Source: Lingula anatina (Eukaryota > Brachiopoda > Lingulata > Lingulida > Lingulidae). From it: a stretch of 64,000 nt of DNA. Where the stretch lies: assembly GCF_001039355.2 (NCBI RefSeq), contig NW_019773514.1:1515164-1579163 (forward strand). The letters run 5' to 3'. The translations under genes and the position numbers were made by a program. This document shows, piece after piece, positions 25,601 through 39,000 of this stretch (the stretch's first letter is position 1; every line of letters begins with the position of its first letter). The notes below the pieces were generated by a model that ran no database searches, was not told where the DNA came from, and was given only the letters and a program-made list of their open reading frames with translations.

Positions 25601-28600
25601 CTGTGGTTCGTTTCGTATATTAATCTCTCTGTAAATACTACAACGATGACATTTTCTTCCTATCTTAAGATATGTGGAGTGCTGGCTGTCTGAACATGAG
25701 TGTACGTGTAGGCGTATCGCTGTACCCGTCTCACCGGTTAAAAGGTAAATGTTGTCCCATGTTGTCAGATAGTAAATGGAGATAGCAGAGGCCCGCCACT
25801 TTGTCTACCGGTAGCCGCTGGCTTCCGCTTCACCCCCCCCCCCCCCAATAAAAAAAAAGGATAAAAAGAAAGAAAGGAAGAAAGAGCAATTTTAAGAATG
25901 ATGATATTCTACAGATGCACAAATGACGAAATATTTATGCCACAACTAATTGATACATCCAGCAAAAGTTTGTATTATTTTGAAGGAAGAGACGGAAAAC
26001 GTTACAATATATACACCTGTAGTCAAGTGGTTCAGAAAATTCGGTGTAGCATTATGCCATTTAAACGCACCCATTACCATAAAGGATCTGTTAAATATCT
26101 CAGAATTGTGTGATAAGATATTGGATTTTTCCAGGGAAAAGTTATAGAAGATAACACCATGTAGAGGGTTTATTATCCAGCCATACCCCCCTCTCTCTCT
26201 CTGACTGAAATGAAAAAGTCCTACTAATGGCCTACTTCTACAAGATGTGTTCAAGCTGTTACAAAATTGTATGATACATACAATTTTGAAGAAGCTAGAG
26301 GACCCAGACCCGTAGCCAGCAATTTTTAAAAGGGGGAGTTCTTTTTCTGAAAAAGTGGACCTTTTACCACGAGAACTTCGTGTACCCACATAACATTTTA
26401 CCCAGAGGGGACCTTTTTCCCACCGAAAGGGGGTTCATTCAAACCCCCCGACCCCACCCCCTTGGCTACAGACATGGGACCTCTACTAAAGATCAACTTT
26501 TCGATCACCGTCTGGTCCTTCTGGTCAGTGACGCCCTTGGCTATCAGTTCAGCCATCGGTCAGCACGCTACGTCCAGCTACATTGACACAGCTCCACCTT
26601 TATTAAATATATAATCATATATGCTGTCCCACGCTAATGGCACGTGCTAACGACGAGGAGAGGTGAATAAAGCATTAAATGAGCCCTGTAGGCGTTAAGA
26701 CTGGAGGGGTATTGAGAATAGTTTTATTTGAGTTTGTCACGTTACAAATTCATTAGTTTTTGCCATCGCCCAGTGGTTTTCAATTCAAAACAAGTCAGTA
26801 GCAGAATCCTCGTGGTTACAAAGCGGATCATATCCCATTTGAATTAATTAACGTGTTTGTGGCCTGCCCGCTCTCATTATTTCCCCTGGACACCTACCCT
26901 CTGATGTCAGGGGCCTCTAAAATACACGAAAATAGCATACAAAATTGAAAATAATACATTGTTTTGTAATAGACTAAGCGCACCCTGTGGTGAGATATAG
27001 TAAGCGATCACAGCCACGCGCGCCATTAGGCCGTTACACTTAATAGTATAACTTTAAAAATCATACAGGGCACCTTGGGCCAATCAAACAACCTACGGTT
27101 CCTAGACAGTTTATAGGAAATATGTAAACTGCGTTTTGGGGTGGATTTTACCGCGACTAGTAGACTGGTAAACTCCCTTGATACTGACCTATCGATATTC
27201 TGCATCATAGTTTACATATTTCACTTACTGTAATTAACTAATCAGACAAGTGTTTTATCAACCATATCTCTATCAGCTGGGGGTGTCATATATTTCACTT
27301 GCTGTTATTAACTTATCAGACAAATATTTTGTCAATCATAACGCTGTTAGCTGGGGGTGTCATACAACTGGTTCAGTTAGATGGTCACTTCCAGAATGAT
27401 GTAAACCCAAATACTTAACGTAATATTAGCACTGTTTCGCTGTCAACGGACAACAATGTAATTACTGCCTTGCGATAAGCAGCCTACTAAGAATGTGCTG
27501 CTGATCAACATGTTGCCGTATGAAATTTGACATTTATCCCCTCACGTGGAAGATTTTCTACGTAACTCCTAGATTACCATAGGGAAGACACCCCCAGGTG
27601 TATGATAAGTCCTGGATGGTTAATGACATAACAGACAGGGTTACACAGTAGGTAATCAGTTGGTTTTCAGAATCAACCAAGTTGCCCATATCGGTACACA
27701 TTTGGCCTACATATAACGTTTTACGCGCCTAAATCACATTGTAGATTTTCAACGTAACTCCTAGATTACATGTAGACCCTACCACAGGTGGAGTCACAGT
27801 TGTATGACGGGTTTGCGATTGTTTGTGGCATGACAGAAAGGGACAACCTGGTTATACAATATCTAATCAGATTTGATGGTTTTCAGAATCAACCAAGGTA
27901 CCCCTACCGGTAAACACTTGGGCGTCAAAACCTTATATTCGTCCTAGATGCACAATACGACAGCAGGTTGTCAAGAGTACATGTATATTCAAGGTGTGCA
28001 TTTGATTCTTTTTTCTATACATTAACGAGGACCACCTCAAAAGACGTGCTTCGGTTCCCACGCCACCATCATTTCAGCACCTGACACTGATACACATGTA
28101 TTAGTAAATAGTATCACATAGATGGCTGATCTTTGTTTAAAGAGGACTGTCAAAGTGACAAATTTGCATGCTGGATGTAATGTTACTTCCTCAATTACCG
28201 GCATCCGTCAACAATGGTGGTACATGTACATGTAGCTATCGTATACCTTAACCGTCTTCTGGTGTTACATCTAAATGATACAGTCACTGCCTGTATGTTG
28301 ATGTTAATTCCTGTGACCTTACAACAAGTGGTCAGGTGTGGGCAGGTGGTCTTTGTGAAAAAGTGGATGCTTAAGGCGCTGTGACCTGTATGATCTCCAC
28401 CTTTGTGTGTGAGAAAATAATGACAAAATCGTTTTAAGCGATCATAATCAGAAAATGGTTACGAGGGTGTATGCGTGGGGTAGACAGCTTCTTAGAAAAA
28501 TGTAACGACGAGAGGGCGTTGGGATCGTTAATGCTTATTGTTTAGAATAGGGATTTCCGTAAGAAAAGTGCTTAAACATATCAGCCTTACCTTTATACCA

Positions 28601-30671
28601 TACAAAACCATACCATCTCATTATAACATCATGCTAACACAATCAAGCCACTTATAAAAAAAACACCCACTGAAATCTGTATTGTTTGAGGGAAAATAAC
28701 GTGTGAAAATAACGCCATAGAAGCATTGCTTTAATCCCATCCCTACGCTGATAACTACATGTAAGTATATGTAAAAAGTTCACTTCACTGTCCTCGCATA
28801 CTGCTAGAATGCAGCCTTAAACACAGAACATGAATCAATGTCTCCTTATGCTATCCCATCTAGGAACACATTGTGCGTTCCTTTCATATCAGGTATATTT
28901 AAAGTGTCCCCACCTTAATGTATCACAATGCCTGTATTTTAGTGAACATCCACTTTACTGTAATAATCTGTTAGATTCTTTAGACCTACACGCTGTATTT
29001 TCGGTTACACAATAAAAGTCTGCAATTTATGACATTGATATCTATATTTAATCAGCATTACAGACGTCCATATCTATGTTAAATATGTTTTATTATAACA
29101 TTAGCCTTGTAATAGCCTTAATTTGTGTTGTGACACGTATTTAATATTCTACTGGCGTTCGCCATTGCCATTGAATGAATGCTATTGCAGACATTTATTG
29201 TCATCTTTGAGTATGTAGGAATTTTTACTTGAGGCCGCGCCTCATCATGGTGATCTCTTAAAAAACGCAACCCACTGCCTGTTCTGTTCATACATATATA
29301 ATGGCGAAAGAATAGGCCGATGGTACTATCAAAGCGTGACTCATTTTGGACTGTCTGCACCATCAGCTATGAAAAGCATGGAGATCCCTGAATATAGCAA
29401 AAGGAACAAAGGATAATGTTGTGCTCAACATATCTAGTTGTATTTAATTAACAAAAAAATATATATTTTTTAAATATGTTTTCACATTACTTGTCACATT
29501 TGCATTTATGTATAGATGTCGCGAGACATCGGTGGCGCCATGGATGTTTAAAAATGGATAGCAATATCTCATATACACTAATCATCCTCCCTGTTTTCAT
29601 CTAAAAGTGCAGGCATGAAATATGCATTCTATATATTGCTTCCGTGAATAAAGGTTTTCCGCAGTTTCAATAATTTAAAAAGTGCTGTGGCAGCATTTTT
29701 AAGTCGGGTTGTTTTGATCAATACCGCCACACTTCAACTATATTTTTCCTCTTCCTTTTCGTTATTTAGATTGGAACATAATGGTTTGCGTTCTTGCATG
29801 GTTTCACTTTAAAGAAAACACTCCCCAGATTAATAGAATCTCCTTTAAAAAATCCTCATCTGAGTGCTTAGCATTGTCCCCGAGTTGCAGGTAGGGCCTC
29901 ATTCAATTGAGAGTGTGACCTTTATTCTATTCACGTACATTATCATTATATTTCTATATTAAGAACCAGCATGCTGAATCTGTGCGTCTGAGTTATCAGG
30001 AATATAACCCATCAGTAATGGTTTGGCATAGGGGATCTGTCCTATTTTCTCTGTTTACCTTTTATTTGTTTGTTTTTGTAAATTTTTTAACCTAATACGA
30101 TTGTCGTCGTCTCCGTTTCGAATTTGTGACATTCCTGAGTAATGTACATTTGCATAGCAGCACGTTCTCGTGATGAAGCAGAGTTCTGCTCACACAAAAC
30201 ACGAAATTTTAGTCATCTAAAATGTAACACGATATTTATCCTGAGAAAATATCAGACCAGGAATCGACTTAAATGATGTCACGAATCGACCCGACTACCC
30301 TGTAGTTTTGTACAAGAAGGTCTCACTCTGTGTAGGGTTTTTGTTGACAAAATTTAGGCACATGTTTGGTATGAAATGGTGACAATAAGGAACGCAGCTT
30401 AAGATGGGCGGGGCATGTGACAGTCACAAGCCGAAGCAGACACAAATAAACCAGTAAATCAAGAACTGTATAGGCTAACATAACACAAATGCACGCGATT
30501 TGTGAAGTGAGAAATATATAATAACCACCGAGATAAGATGTGATGAGGGTTTTACGAGGTGTTGTTTTATTCTAAGGTGTTATCTACTTGACTGGTGTCA
30601 TCACATAGACGTCAAACAGATGAACGTGTACTTGTATGTGTTTTATACGATAGATAAATTTCTTCCCGGAG

Positions 30672-30727
<56 letters not shown>

Positions 30728-33019
30728 NTGTAACGACCGATCTACCTTAAGGCGCTGTGACCTGTATGATCTCCACCTTTGTGTGTGAGAAAATAATGAC
30801 AAAATCGTTTTAAGCGATCATAATCAGAAAATGGTTACGAGGGTGTATGCGTGGGGTAGACAGCTTCTTAGAAAAATGTAACGACGAGAGGGCGTTGGGA
30901 TCGTTAATGCTTATTGTTTAGAATAGGGATTTCCGTAAGAAAAGTGCTTAAACATATCAGCCTTACCTTTATACCATACGAAACCATACCATCTCATTAT
31001 AACATCATGCTAACACAATCAAGCCACTTATAAAAAAAAAACACCCACTGAAATCTGTATTGTTTGAGGGGAAAATAACGTGTGAAAATTACGACATAGA
31101 AGCATTGCTTTAATCCCATCCCTACGCTGATAACTACATGTAAGTATATGTAAAAAGTTCACTTCACTGTCCTCGCATACTGCTAGAATGCAGCCTTAAA
31201 CACAGAACATGAATCAATGTCTCCTTATGCTATCCCATCTAGGAACACATTGTGCGTTCCTTTCATATCAGGTATATTTAAAGTGTTCCCACCTTAATGT
31301 ATCACCATGCCTGTATTTTAGTGAACATCCACTTTACTGTAGTAATCTGTTGGATTCTTTAGACCTACACGCTGTATTTTCGGTTACACAATAAAAGCCT
31401 GCAATTTATGACATTGATATCTATCTTTAATCAGCATTACAGACGTCCATATCTATGTTAAATATATTTTATTATAACATTAGCCTTGTAATAGCCGTAA
31501 TTTGTGTTGTGACACATGTTTAATATTCTACTGGCGTTCACCATTGCCATTGAATGAATGCTATTGCAGACATTTATTGTCATCTCTGAGTATGTAGGAA
31601 TTTTTACTTGAGGCCGCGCCTCATCATGGTGATCTCTTAAAAAACGCAACCCACTGCCTGTTCTATTCATACATATATAATGGCGAAAGAATAGGCCGAT
31701 GGTATTATCAAAGCGTGACTCATTTTGGACTGTCCGCACCATCAGCTATGAAAAGCATGGAGATCCCTGAATATAACAAAAGGAACAACATATCTAGTTG
31801 TATTTAATTAACAAAAATATATTTATATATTTTTTAAATATGTTTTCACATTACTTGTCACATTTGCATTTATGTATAGATGTTGCGAGACATCGGTGGC
31901 GCCATGGATGTTTAAAAATGGATAGCAATATCTAATCATCCTCCCTGTTTTAATCTAAAAGTGCAGGCATGAAATATGCATTCTATATATTGCTTCCGTG
32001 AATAAAGAAGGTTTTCCGCAGTTTCAATAATTTAAAAAGTGCTGTGACAGTATTTCTAAGTCGGGTTGTTTTGATCAATACCGCCTCTCTTCAACTATAT
32101 TTTTCCTCTCCCTTTTCGTTATTTAGATTGGAACATAATGGTTTACGTTCTTGCATGGTTTCACTGTAAAGAAAACACTCCCCAGATTAATAGAATCTCC
32201 TTTAAAAAATCCTCATCTGAGTGCTTAGCACTGTCCCCGAGATCCAGGTAGGGCCTCATTCAATTGAGAGTGTGACCTTTATTCTATTCACGTACATTAT
32301 CATTATATTTCTATATTAAAAACCAGCATGCTGAATCTGTGCGTCTGAGTTATCAGGAATATAACCCATCAGTAATGGTTTGGCATAGGGGATCTGTCCT
32401 ATTTTCTCTGTTTACCTTTTATTTGTTTGTTTTTGTAAATTTTTTAACCTAATACGATTGGCGTCGTCTCCGTTTCGAATTTGTGACATTCCTGAGTAAT
32501 GTACATTTGAATAGCAGCACGTTCTCGTGATGAAGCAGAGTTCTGCTCACACAAAACACGAAATTTTAGTCATCTAAAATGTAACACGATATTTATCCTG
32601 AGAAAATATCAGGCCAGGAATCGACTTAAATGATGTCACGAATCGACCCGACTAGTTTTGTACAAGAAGGTCTCACTCTGTGTAGGGTTTTTGTTGACAA
32701 CATTTAGGCAGATGTTTGGTATGAAATGGTGACAATAAGGAACGCAGCTTAAGATGGGCGGGGCATGTGACAGTCACAAGCCGAAGCTGACACAAATAAA
32801 CCAGAAAATCAAAAACTGTAGGCTAACATAACACAAATGCACGCAATTTGTGAAGTGAGAAATATATAATAACCACCGAGATAAGATGTGATTAGGGTTT
32901 TCCGAGGTGTTGTTTTATTCTAAGGTGTTATCTACTTGACTGGTGTCATCACATAGACGTCAAACAGATGAACGTGTACTTGTATGTGTTTTATACGATA
33001 GATACATTTCTTCCCGGAG

Positions 33020-33060
<41 letters not shown>

Positions 33061-36000
33061 AATTCAATACAGAATGAAAATGATGCAATATGAATTGAAT
33101 ATCAGTACTCGTTCTTATCAGGACACGTTTTATCATACATATTGTAACAATAAGAAGGGGAAAAAATTTCATTTCTACCATAGACACCAAAAACTAAGCA
33201 TTGTGCATTGTTGTAACTAGATAGGACTCTCCATGTTGTTTGCCGTGTTTTATTATGCTAGCAGTGTTGTATAATGGATATTGTAGCACCTGATCTTGTC
33301 GAGCTTTGTGCTGTAACAAATCGACAGAAATGCACAATACATCACATCGCGTTAGCAGACCATGAGCAGCTGAACTGACGAGGGCATCGGCTTCCTGTCA
33401 CTTGAAACGTATGATTAAGGGCGGGAAAAGATCAAACATGTGTAACAGATACGGTGTAGAATACCTTCGCAAACAAAAATATAGATCAATTTGAATGAAT
33501 ATTATACGTGTCCCAGACTATATATGTAGCCATTGACCCCCATCTGATTACAGCAATGTTCATACTCTAGAATGTTTGCCTTTTCGAAGCGAGTGAAAAC
33601 GAATAGTACGCCCTACAGATTAGGCAGTCTTAAGATGAATGTGGAGACATATGTTGGTTGTAAAGTTAAAATTGAGCAGCCAAAACATTATAAGACTAGC
33701 TCTCCATCCTCCAGTTATTGCGCCTAGAGTATAGGGGGATTTTTATTTACACTAGACTCGAGCACGGCCTGCTCTCACGCAAAGACAACGTTAAACCTAA
33801 CCCAGCATTTTTAGCCTTTGAAACTGATGTACAGGTACTTGTATCTTTGACCTTTTGACCATTATTGTGTGAACGTTATTAATGTTGCAGCGTCGTTCCT
33901 TTATTAAACACCTCCATTGTTAAGAAATGTAACGCACCTGATATAACTTTTCTTCATGGTTATTCACATCCCATATTGTGTTGTATTAATAGATGCATAT
34001 ATCATGAATTAATTAGTGAGATATTAATGAAAACGCCATTTAAGAGTCTTCAAAACACCACAACGCCCCTCTTATATTTCAAGAGGATCAAGTAATCACA
34101 ACACGATTATACTTGACTTATATATTAACATCTGCTGCCCTCTTCGTATTCGTTAAACTATTGCGAATGAGAAATAGACCTTTTTGTATCTTGCAGCAAC
34201 GTTGGACACGTACAAAAAAACCACCAAACCACAGGCTGGTTTCCGACTAATGATTTTCCAATGAGATTTTAAGAGCCTGTGAAGTATTAGCTAATTACTA
34301 GGAACCAGTAGTTGCATCCACTGTGCCAGGGAGGCTCAGGTGCATTTGTCGAGAAAACTAATCTTTTGAGAGCAATGAAAATATTTTTATAAAAAAAATA
34401 ATAACAAACATCCGTGACTCTTTAGGGTGGATGGAATGACTTACACTCAGTTCACAGAGATTAGAAACCTTAGAATTAACCTACAAGAAATTGGCACCAA
34501 CAGTGGCTCAACGCTTTCACCACTAATTTTTCTCTTTCTGTGTACATCATTGTTTGAGAATAACAGTTTCAATGTATGTGTTGAAACAGCTGTGCTATCT
34601 TCACCCCATATGGCAGCTAGGGGCACCTGTATTTGCAGTTGACATCATTACACGTACCAATGTTCCTAAATTCCCGCAGGTCCAGCTGTTAGCTGAGAGA
34701 TCCGCTTCTCCTCCATAAAAAGTCCTATTTAAGCATGTTCAAAAACATATGTTGCGCGTGCTTGGGATGAAGGATCTTCTCTAATAGCTATGCTGTGACA
34801 CATTGCAGCAAAATCATTTTTACAGGTGTAAAAAATTCGGGAAATAAGTTCACATCAGAGCGAAAGTCTTAGTCCAAGCTTTAGACATGCAGGAAACATT
34901 TTAAAAGCTATAGTTTGGCATATGAGTTTTACTATTTTGTTTTCTCATTTTGTGAAAAAGAGGTTCGTTTTGGTGTCTGGTAAGAGTTAGCCATAGGAAG
35001 GTTTGACAAATCTTTACAATGATTTGAATAATGCAATTTTGAATGATGCAGTGAATGATTTTGTGTATGTAATTTTATCCATTAACTTTCTAAAAGCGCG
35101 CTATGCATTGAATGCAATGACATTTAATAGTATTATTTATTGTGGACACAAATTAGATTCCCTGGAATACGTGTTAAGACAAACCTATGGCCCTCCGCTT
35201 ACTTTGCTTTGTTCGGAACTGTAACTACTTTTGAAGAATATGTCATCAGCGTCCATACTTGCAACTGTAGTGCAAGGGTTTCAGTCACAGATTACTGAAT
35301 GAAATCTGAGCACAAGCTTCGAGATTGCCAGAAGGTGGATGTGCTGAAACCGATATATCATTGAACGACAACACGTTAGTTTCATGATTTCCAGCAGTCA
35401 CGGCACTGGCGTGTGGTTGCAATATAGGTATTATCAGCCTACAATGGTACTGTACCAAAGCATGGTTGCCATGGTGTCATCTAGGCAAGGTACTATAGTT
35501 GTTGTCAGCCAGTCAAAGTATTAAGGCATGGCTGACATGATGCCAACGCGACAGAGCGCCAAAATATAATTCTAACCAGTCAATTTATTGACAATATCAT
35601 ATGTTTCACTCCAACCCCCTTCTAAGGAACATATATGAGCAGAAGCCCCCACTTTTATGAAAAACTATAGTCAGGTCATAACTATTATATTATATTTTAC
35701 TACCTGTATTTCTGGAAAGGATGCGAGAGACATTGCGCACACACGGTTATTTTATAAAGAAGTGCCTGTCTGTGCATTACTAACATAGCGACAGACCGAT
35801 ACAGCTGGAAGTTCCAGGGGATATTGATATTTTAGACACTTCCTTCTTGAAACCTCTGTTACGCACGGTGTCCTGCAGGAAATTCTACATAACAGTACCA
35901 TTGTTGGGCAGATTTTGTTTTGATGCTCTAGTGTTCTTTCCCGTTTGCATCCATGTTTTACTTTGTTTGCGTGATATGTCAGCGCGTTAACGTACCAATC

Positions 36001-39000
36001 CGAGGAGATGACATTTTACCGAGTATTCTTGGAAATCCAACGCACTTCAGGATGTGTGTTATTTGGCGTTCTGTTAGTGATTATTTTAAAATTCCTTTAT
36101 ATATAGCCGATAACTAGCAAAATGAAACTTAGCACAAAGTTCTTTTATTGAAATGGAATCATGTACAAGGTTGTAATTTAAAAGATGTTACCAGAAGAAG
36201 CTATTTCCATTATTATAGGCTGCTAGCACAGTGGCACCTGTAGATCAGATACCATGTTAAAACTGTTGTATTAAAGCACACTTTAGACAAAATTCAGTTA
36301 TTTGTTACGGACGGAGTGAAAACTTTAGAAGTTAGGCATGTCTCTTTAATCCTTTTAGATCAAAGTTAGTTGCATTTAGTTCGACTAGAGATCATTCAAT
36401 AGAACATATAACGTACAACAATAACTCCAATGTCCTTTGAAATAGCCTTTGCATGAAAATTCGCTTTAACCTTCGATCCCACATAAACAATCACGATGAT
36501 CAATCTTCATTATTGAAATTATGACCTTCACTTAAATCGACGTAGATTTTTTTACAGGGAGAGAGGCCAAGGGGAAGCTGTCATGAGCCTGAGTCTGTTT
36601 AGATTCGTAAAGAATAATAGGATATGTAAATCCCGCCATTTTTCTCTGCACCTCAAAAGACCCGACCCAGGTCTATAAAATATTTAACAGATTTGGTGTT
36701 ACATCTGATCAGTGTATTTAAATCATTATTTTATTACTCACAGCAATTGCGTTTAGAGTATTAGACTACATTTTGCTGCGATGAATAATCGATTTAACCA
36801 AAAATCATTGTTGGTTTGCTAAAACTGATTTTCTTATCATTGGTGACTGTGTAATCTTTTAAATGTGTGGCGATTCACTCAGTGACTCAGACTGCTTAGA
36901 CTCATGAGGCAACACACACTGTCGGTAGTAGCCCCGCCTCGTGAGGTTTTCATTTGAGCTTACTGTTCTCGTTATGTTTTCCTGCCTCATGGGATGTGAA
37001 GTTAAAGTAAATAGTGCCTCGTATGTCAACTCAACGCACACAATGTGCTAATGGTTCAGTCCTCGCGAGATTGGTCTCTAATCTCGAAAGTTGCAGTGGG
37101 CGCCCGCTTCAATTAACTTCGCTGTAAAAAAGGGAAAATAGTGACGGAGTTGGTTGGAGTTGGTTGTAGCTCGCTGTTCATCGACCTGATCACGCTTTGA
37201 TAAAATCCATTTCTACTACCGCTCTACTCCTGCCTGTTTTAATTTCAAAGCGCTCTCCTTTTTTCACTTTATCAAAAGCACTTAAACTGAGATTGATGTA
37301 ACGCGTTCTGTCCTTTAATGAGCCCTTGATCGTAGCTATCTTTATTTCGGGTGTCTAGCAGGCATCATGGATCATTCCAACTATGCCTCAACCAGTCTGA
37401 TATACATGGATAGAAATTCTCTTTTATTCAACTTGTTTCATAACGCATTTCTGAATCTTGCAACGGAAGACCCTTGTGCCCGTCTCATTGTGTTTGTTAA
37501 ACAAAACCACTATGTTTGTGCTGCACATCTAATTAATAAATAGCATCTAGAGCAAGCGTCTCCCGGAACTCGGGTCAGATCACTTACGCATTATATGGCA
37601 AGAGATAGAGACTCGAGGGACTTGTTCTGCCTTAATGGGCAATTCAGTGACATTTCATCGGTAGATAATGAAGTATTAGTGAACTTACATCGATTGTGAC
37701 TGGCGCATGTACTGCCATTGCATCCAATCGTTAATGCCTACGTACTATTCGAGCTTAGCTGCTGGATTGTCAATGGTTGAGCTTTGATCACTGGCCATAG
37801 ATACATGAGATAGAAGGCTTTTTAGATAACGCCACACGTCTCCTCAAAATAATGTCAGCAACCAGCTTAGCAGGGAGAAGCATGGTGTGGCCAAAGGCTA
37901 AGTTAATAAGTCACGTCGACAACTGTGCCATATTGTATCTTGAAGTCAATGGAGCTTAAATGTCAAGAAGAGGCCAATTTTCAAAATAAACCTTTTCAGC
38001 TTGTTCATTATATTTTCTTACATTAACACTTGACACTTTTTCCGTAACAGTTAGATACGTTTAAAATAGTTTAAACTATAAAGGCACAATTCTCGGAGCA
38101 GCGGCTATCATATATTATTTGCCAATTCCATTGGATTTCTCTTTTCATATTCCATGGGTTAAGATTATATAATAATTATAATTGTAATTTTCAAGATTTT
38201 GGTGGTCAACTTTTTACACACCGATTTATGAATAATGCATACACAAAGCATATTAAGTGCATGCAAAATTCATATCAAAGTGTCACTGCCATATTGTTGA
38301 TATTATGCAACATGCAAATTTTGAAAAATGCAAATCAATTCATTACCAAAACAAAAAGTACGAGCAGTTATGTCAAACGCCAAAGAGTACTTTATCTTTT
38401 GTTTTCAGTGCAAATTGAAAACATGGAATATTAATCGTAAAACCAATCTGAATACGGACCCATCATGATTTGTCTATCCGCCATTGCTCGGCTACAGACC
38501 TCTTTTGCATTACTATTATAATATAGCTTGGCGGCGTTTTCGTGTCTCTTCATGTATAGCTGCGTAACTAACGCTCAACACCACTTTATCACTTAAGAGG
38601 AGACGTGCGGTTATCTGAAACATTAGTGAATGCATCTACATGCATTTGGTGGTATAGAACAGCTTTAAATGTCCCTAAGTACCATTCTGATTCCAAGTAA
38701 TGACGGGAAAAGTGTAACGTGAAATGTTTCTTAGAATAGGCAAGTTGCAATACATCCATCAAATGAAGCTGTGATAATCGAGATCATGACAGAGCGTATT
38801 TGATTTTCAGATTTTTTTCATAGGTGAAATAAACAAACATCGGAACAACCTATTAGAATTAAAAACAAAAAGTGAATAAAGTAAACGAAGAAAAGCTATG
38901 GAATTAAAAGTCAAATTATCAATAGTAAATGAATTGCTTATTGTAATACATCACTTTTCATTCATTGATTTTTATACAGTGTCATGTTATGAATGTAACT

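Larger units (their letters stand above)
28370..33057. repeat. about 2.3-kb block present twice, joined at a single N
   Basis: 28370-30727 and 30746-33057 match along their length with scattered substitutions and short indels that I judge by eye to be 1-3 percent. Both end in the same GA microsatellite, and an N at 30728 separates them. Small ORFs in the block therefore appear twice, but I see no coding function. Best read as two alleles left side by side in the assembly; a real tandem duplication is the alternative. Confidence 0.88.

Noticed and set aside
25946-26389. 147-codon minus-strand ORF
   Set aside because: It overlaps MITE family A copy 2 and a low-complexity CT tract and lacks a recognisable domain; chance ORF.
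28830-31394. Pairs of short ORFs repeated at 28.8 and 31.2 kb
   Set aside because: Their similarity reflects duplication of the whole block, non-coding parts included, and not selection on a protein.
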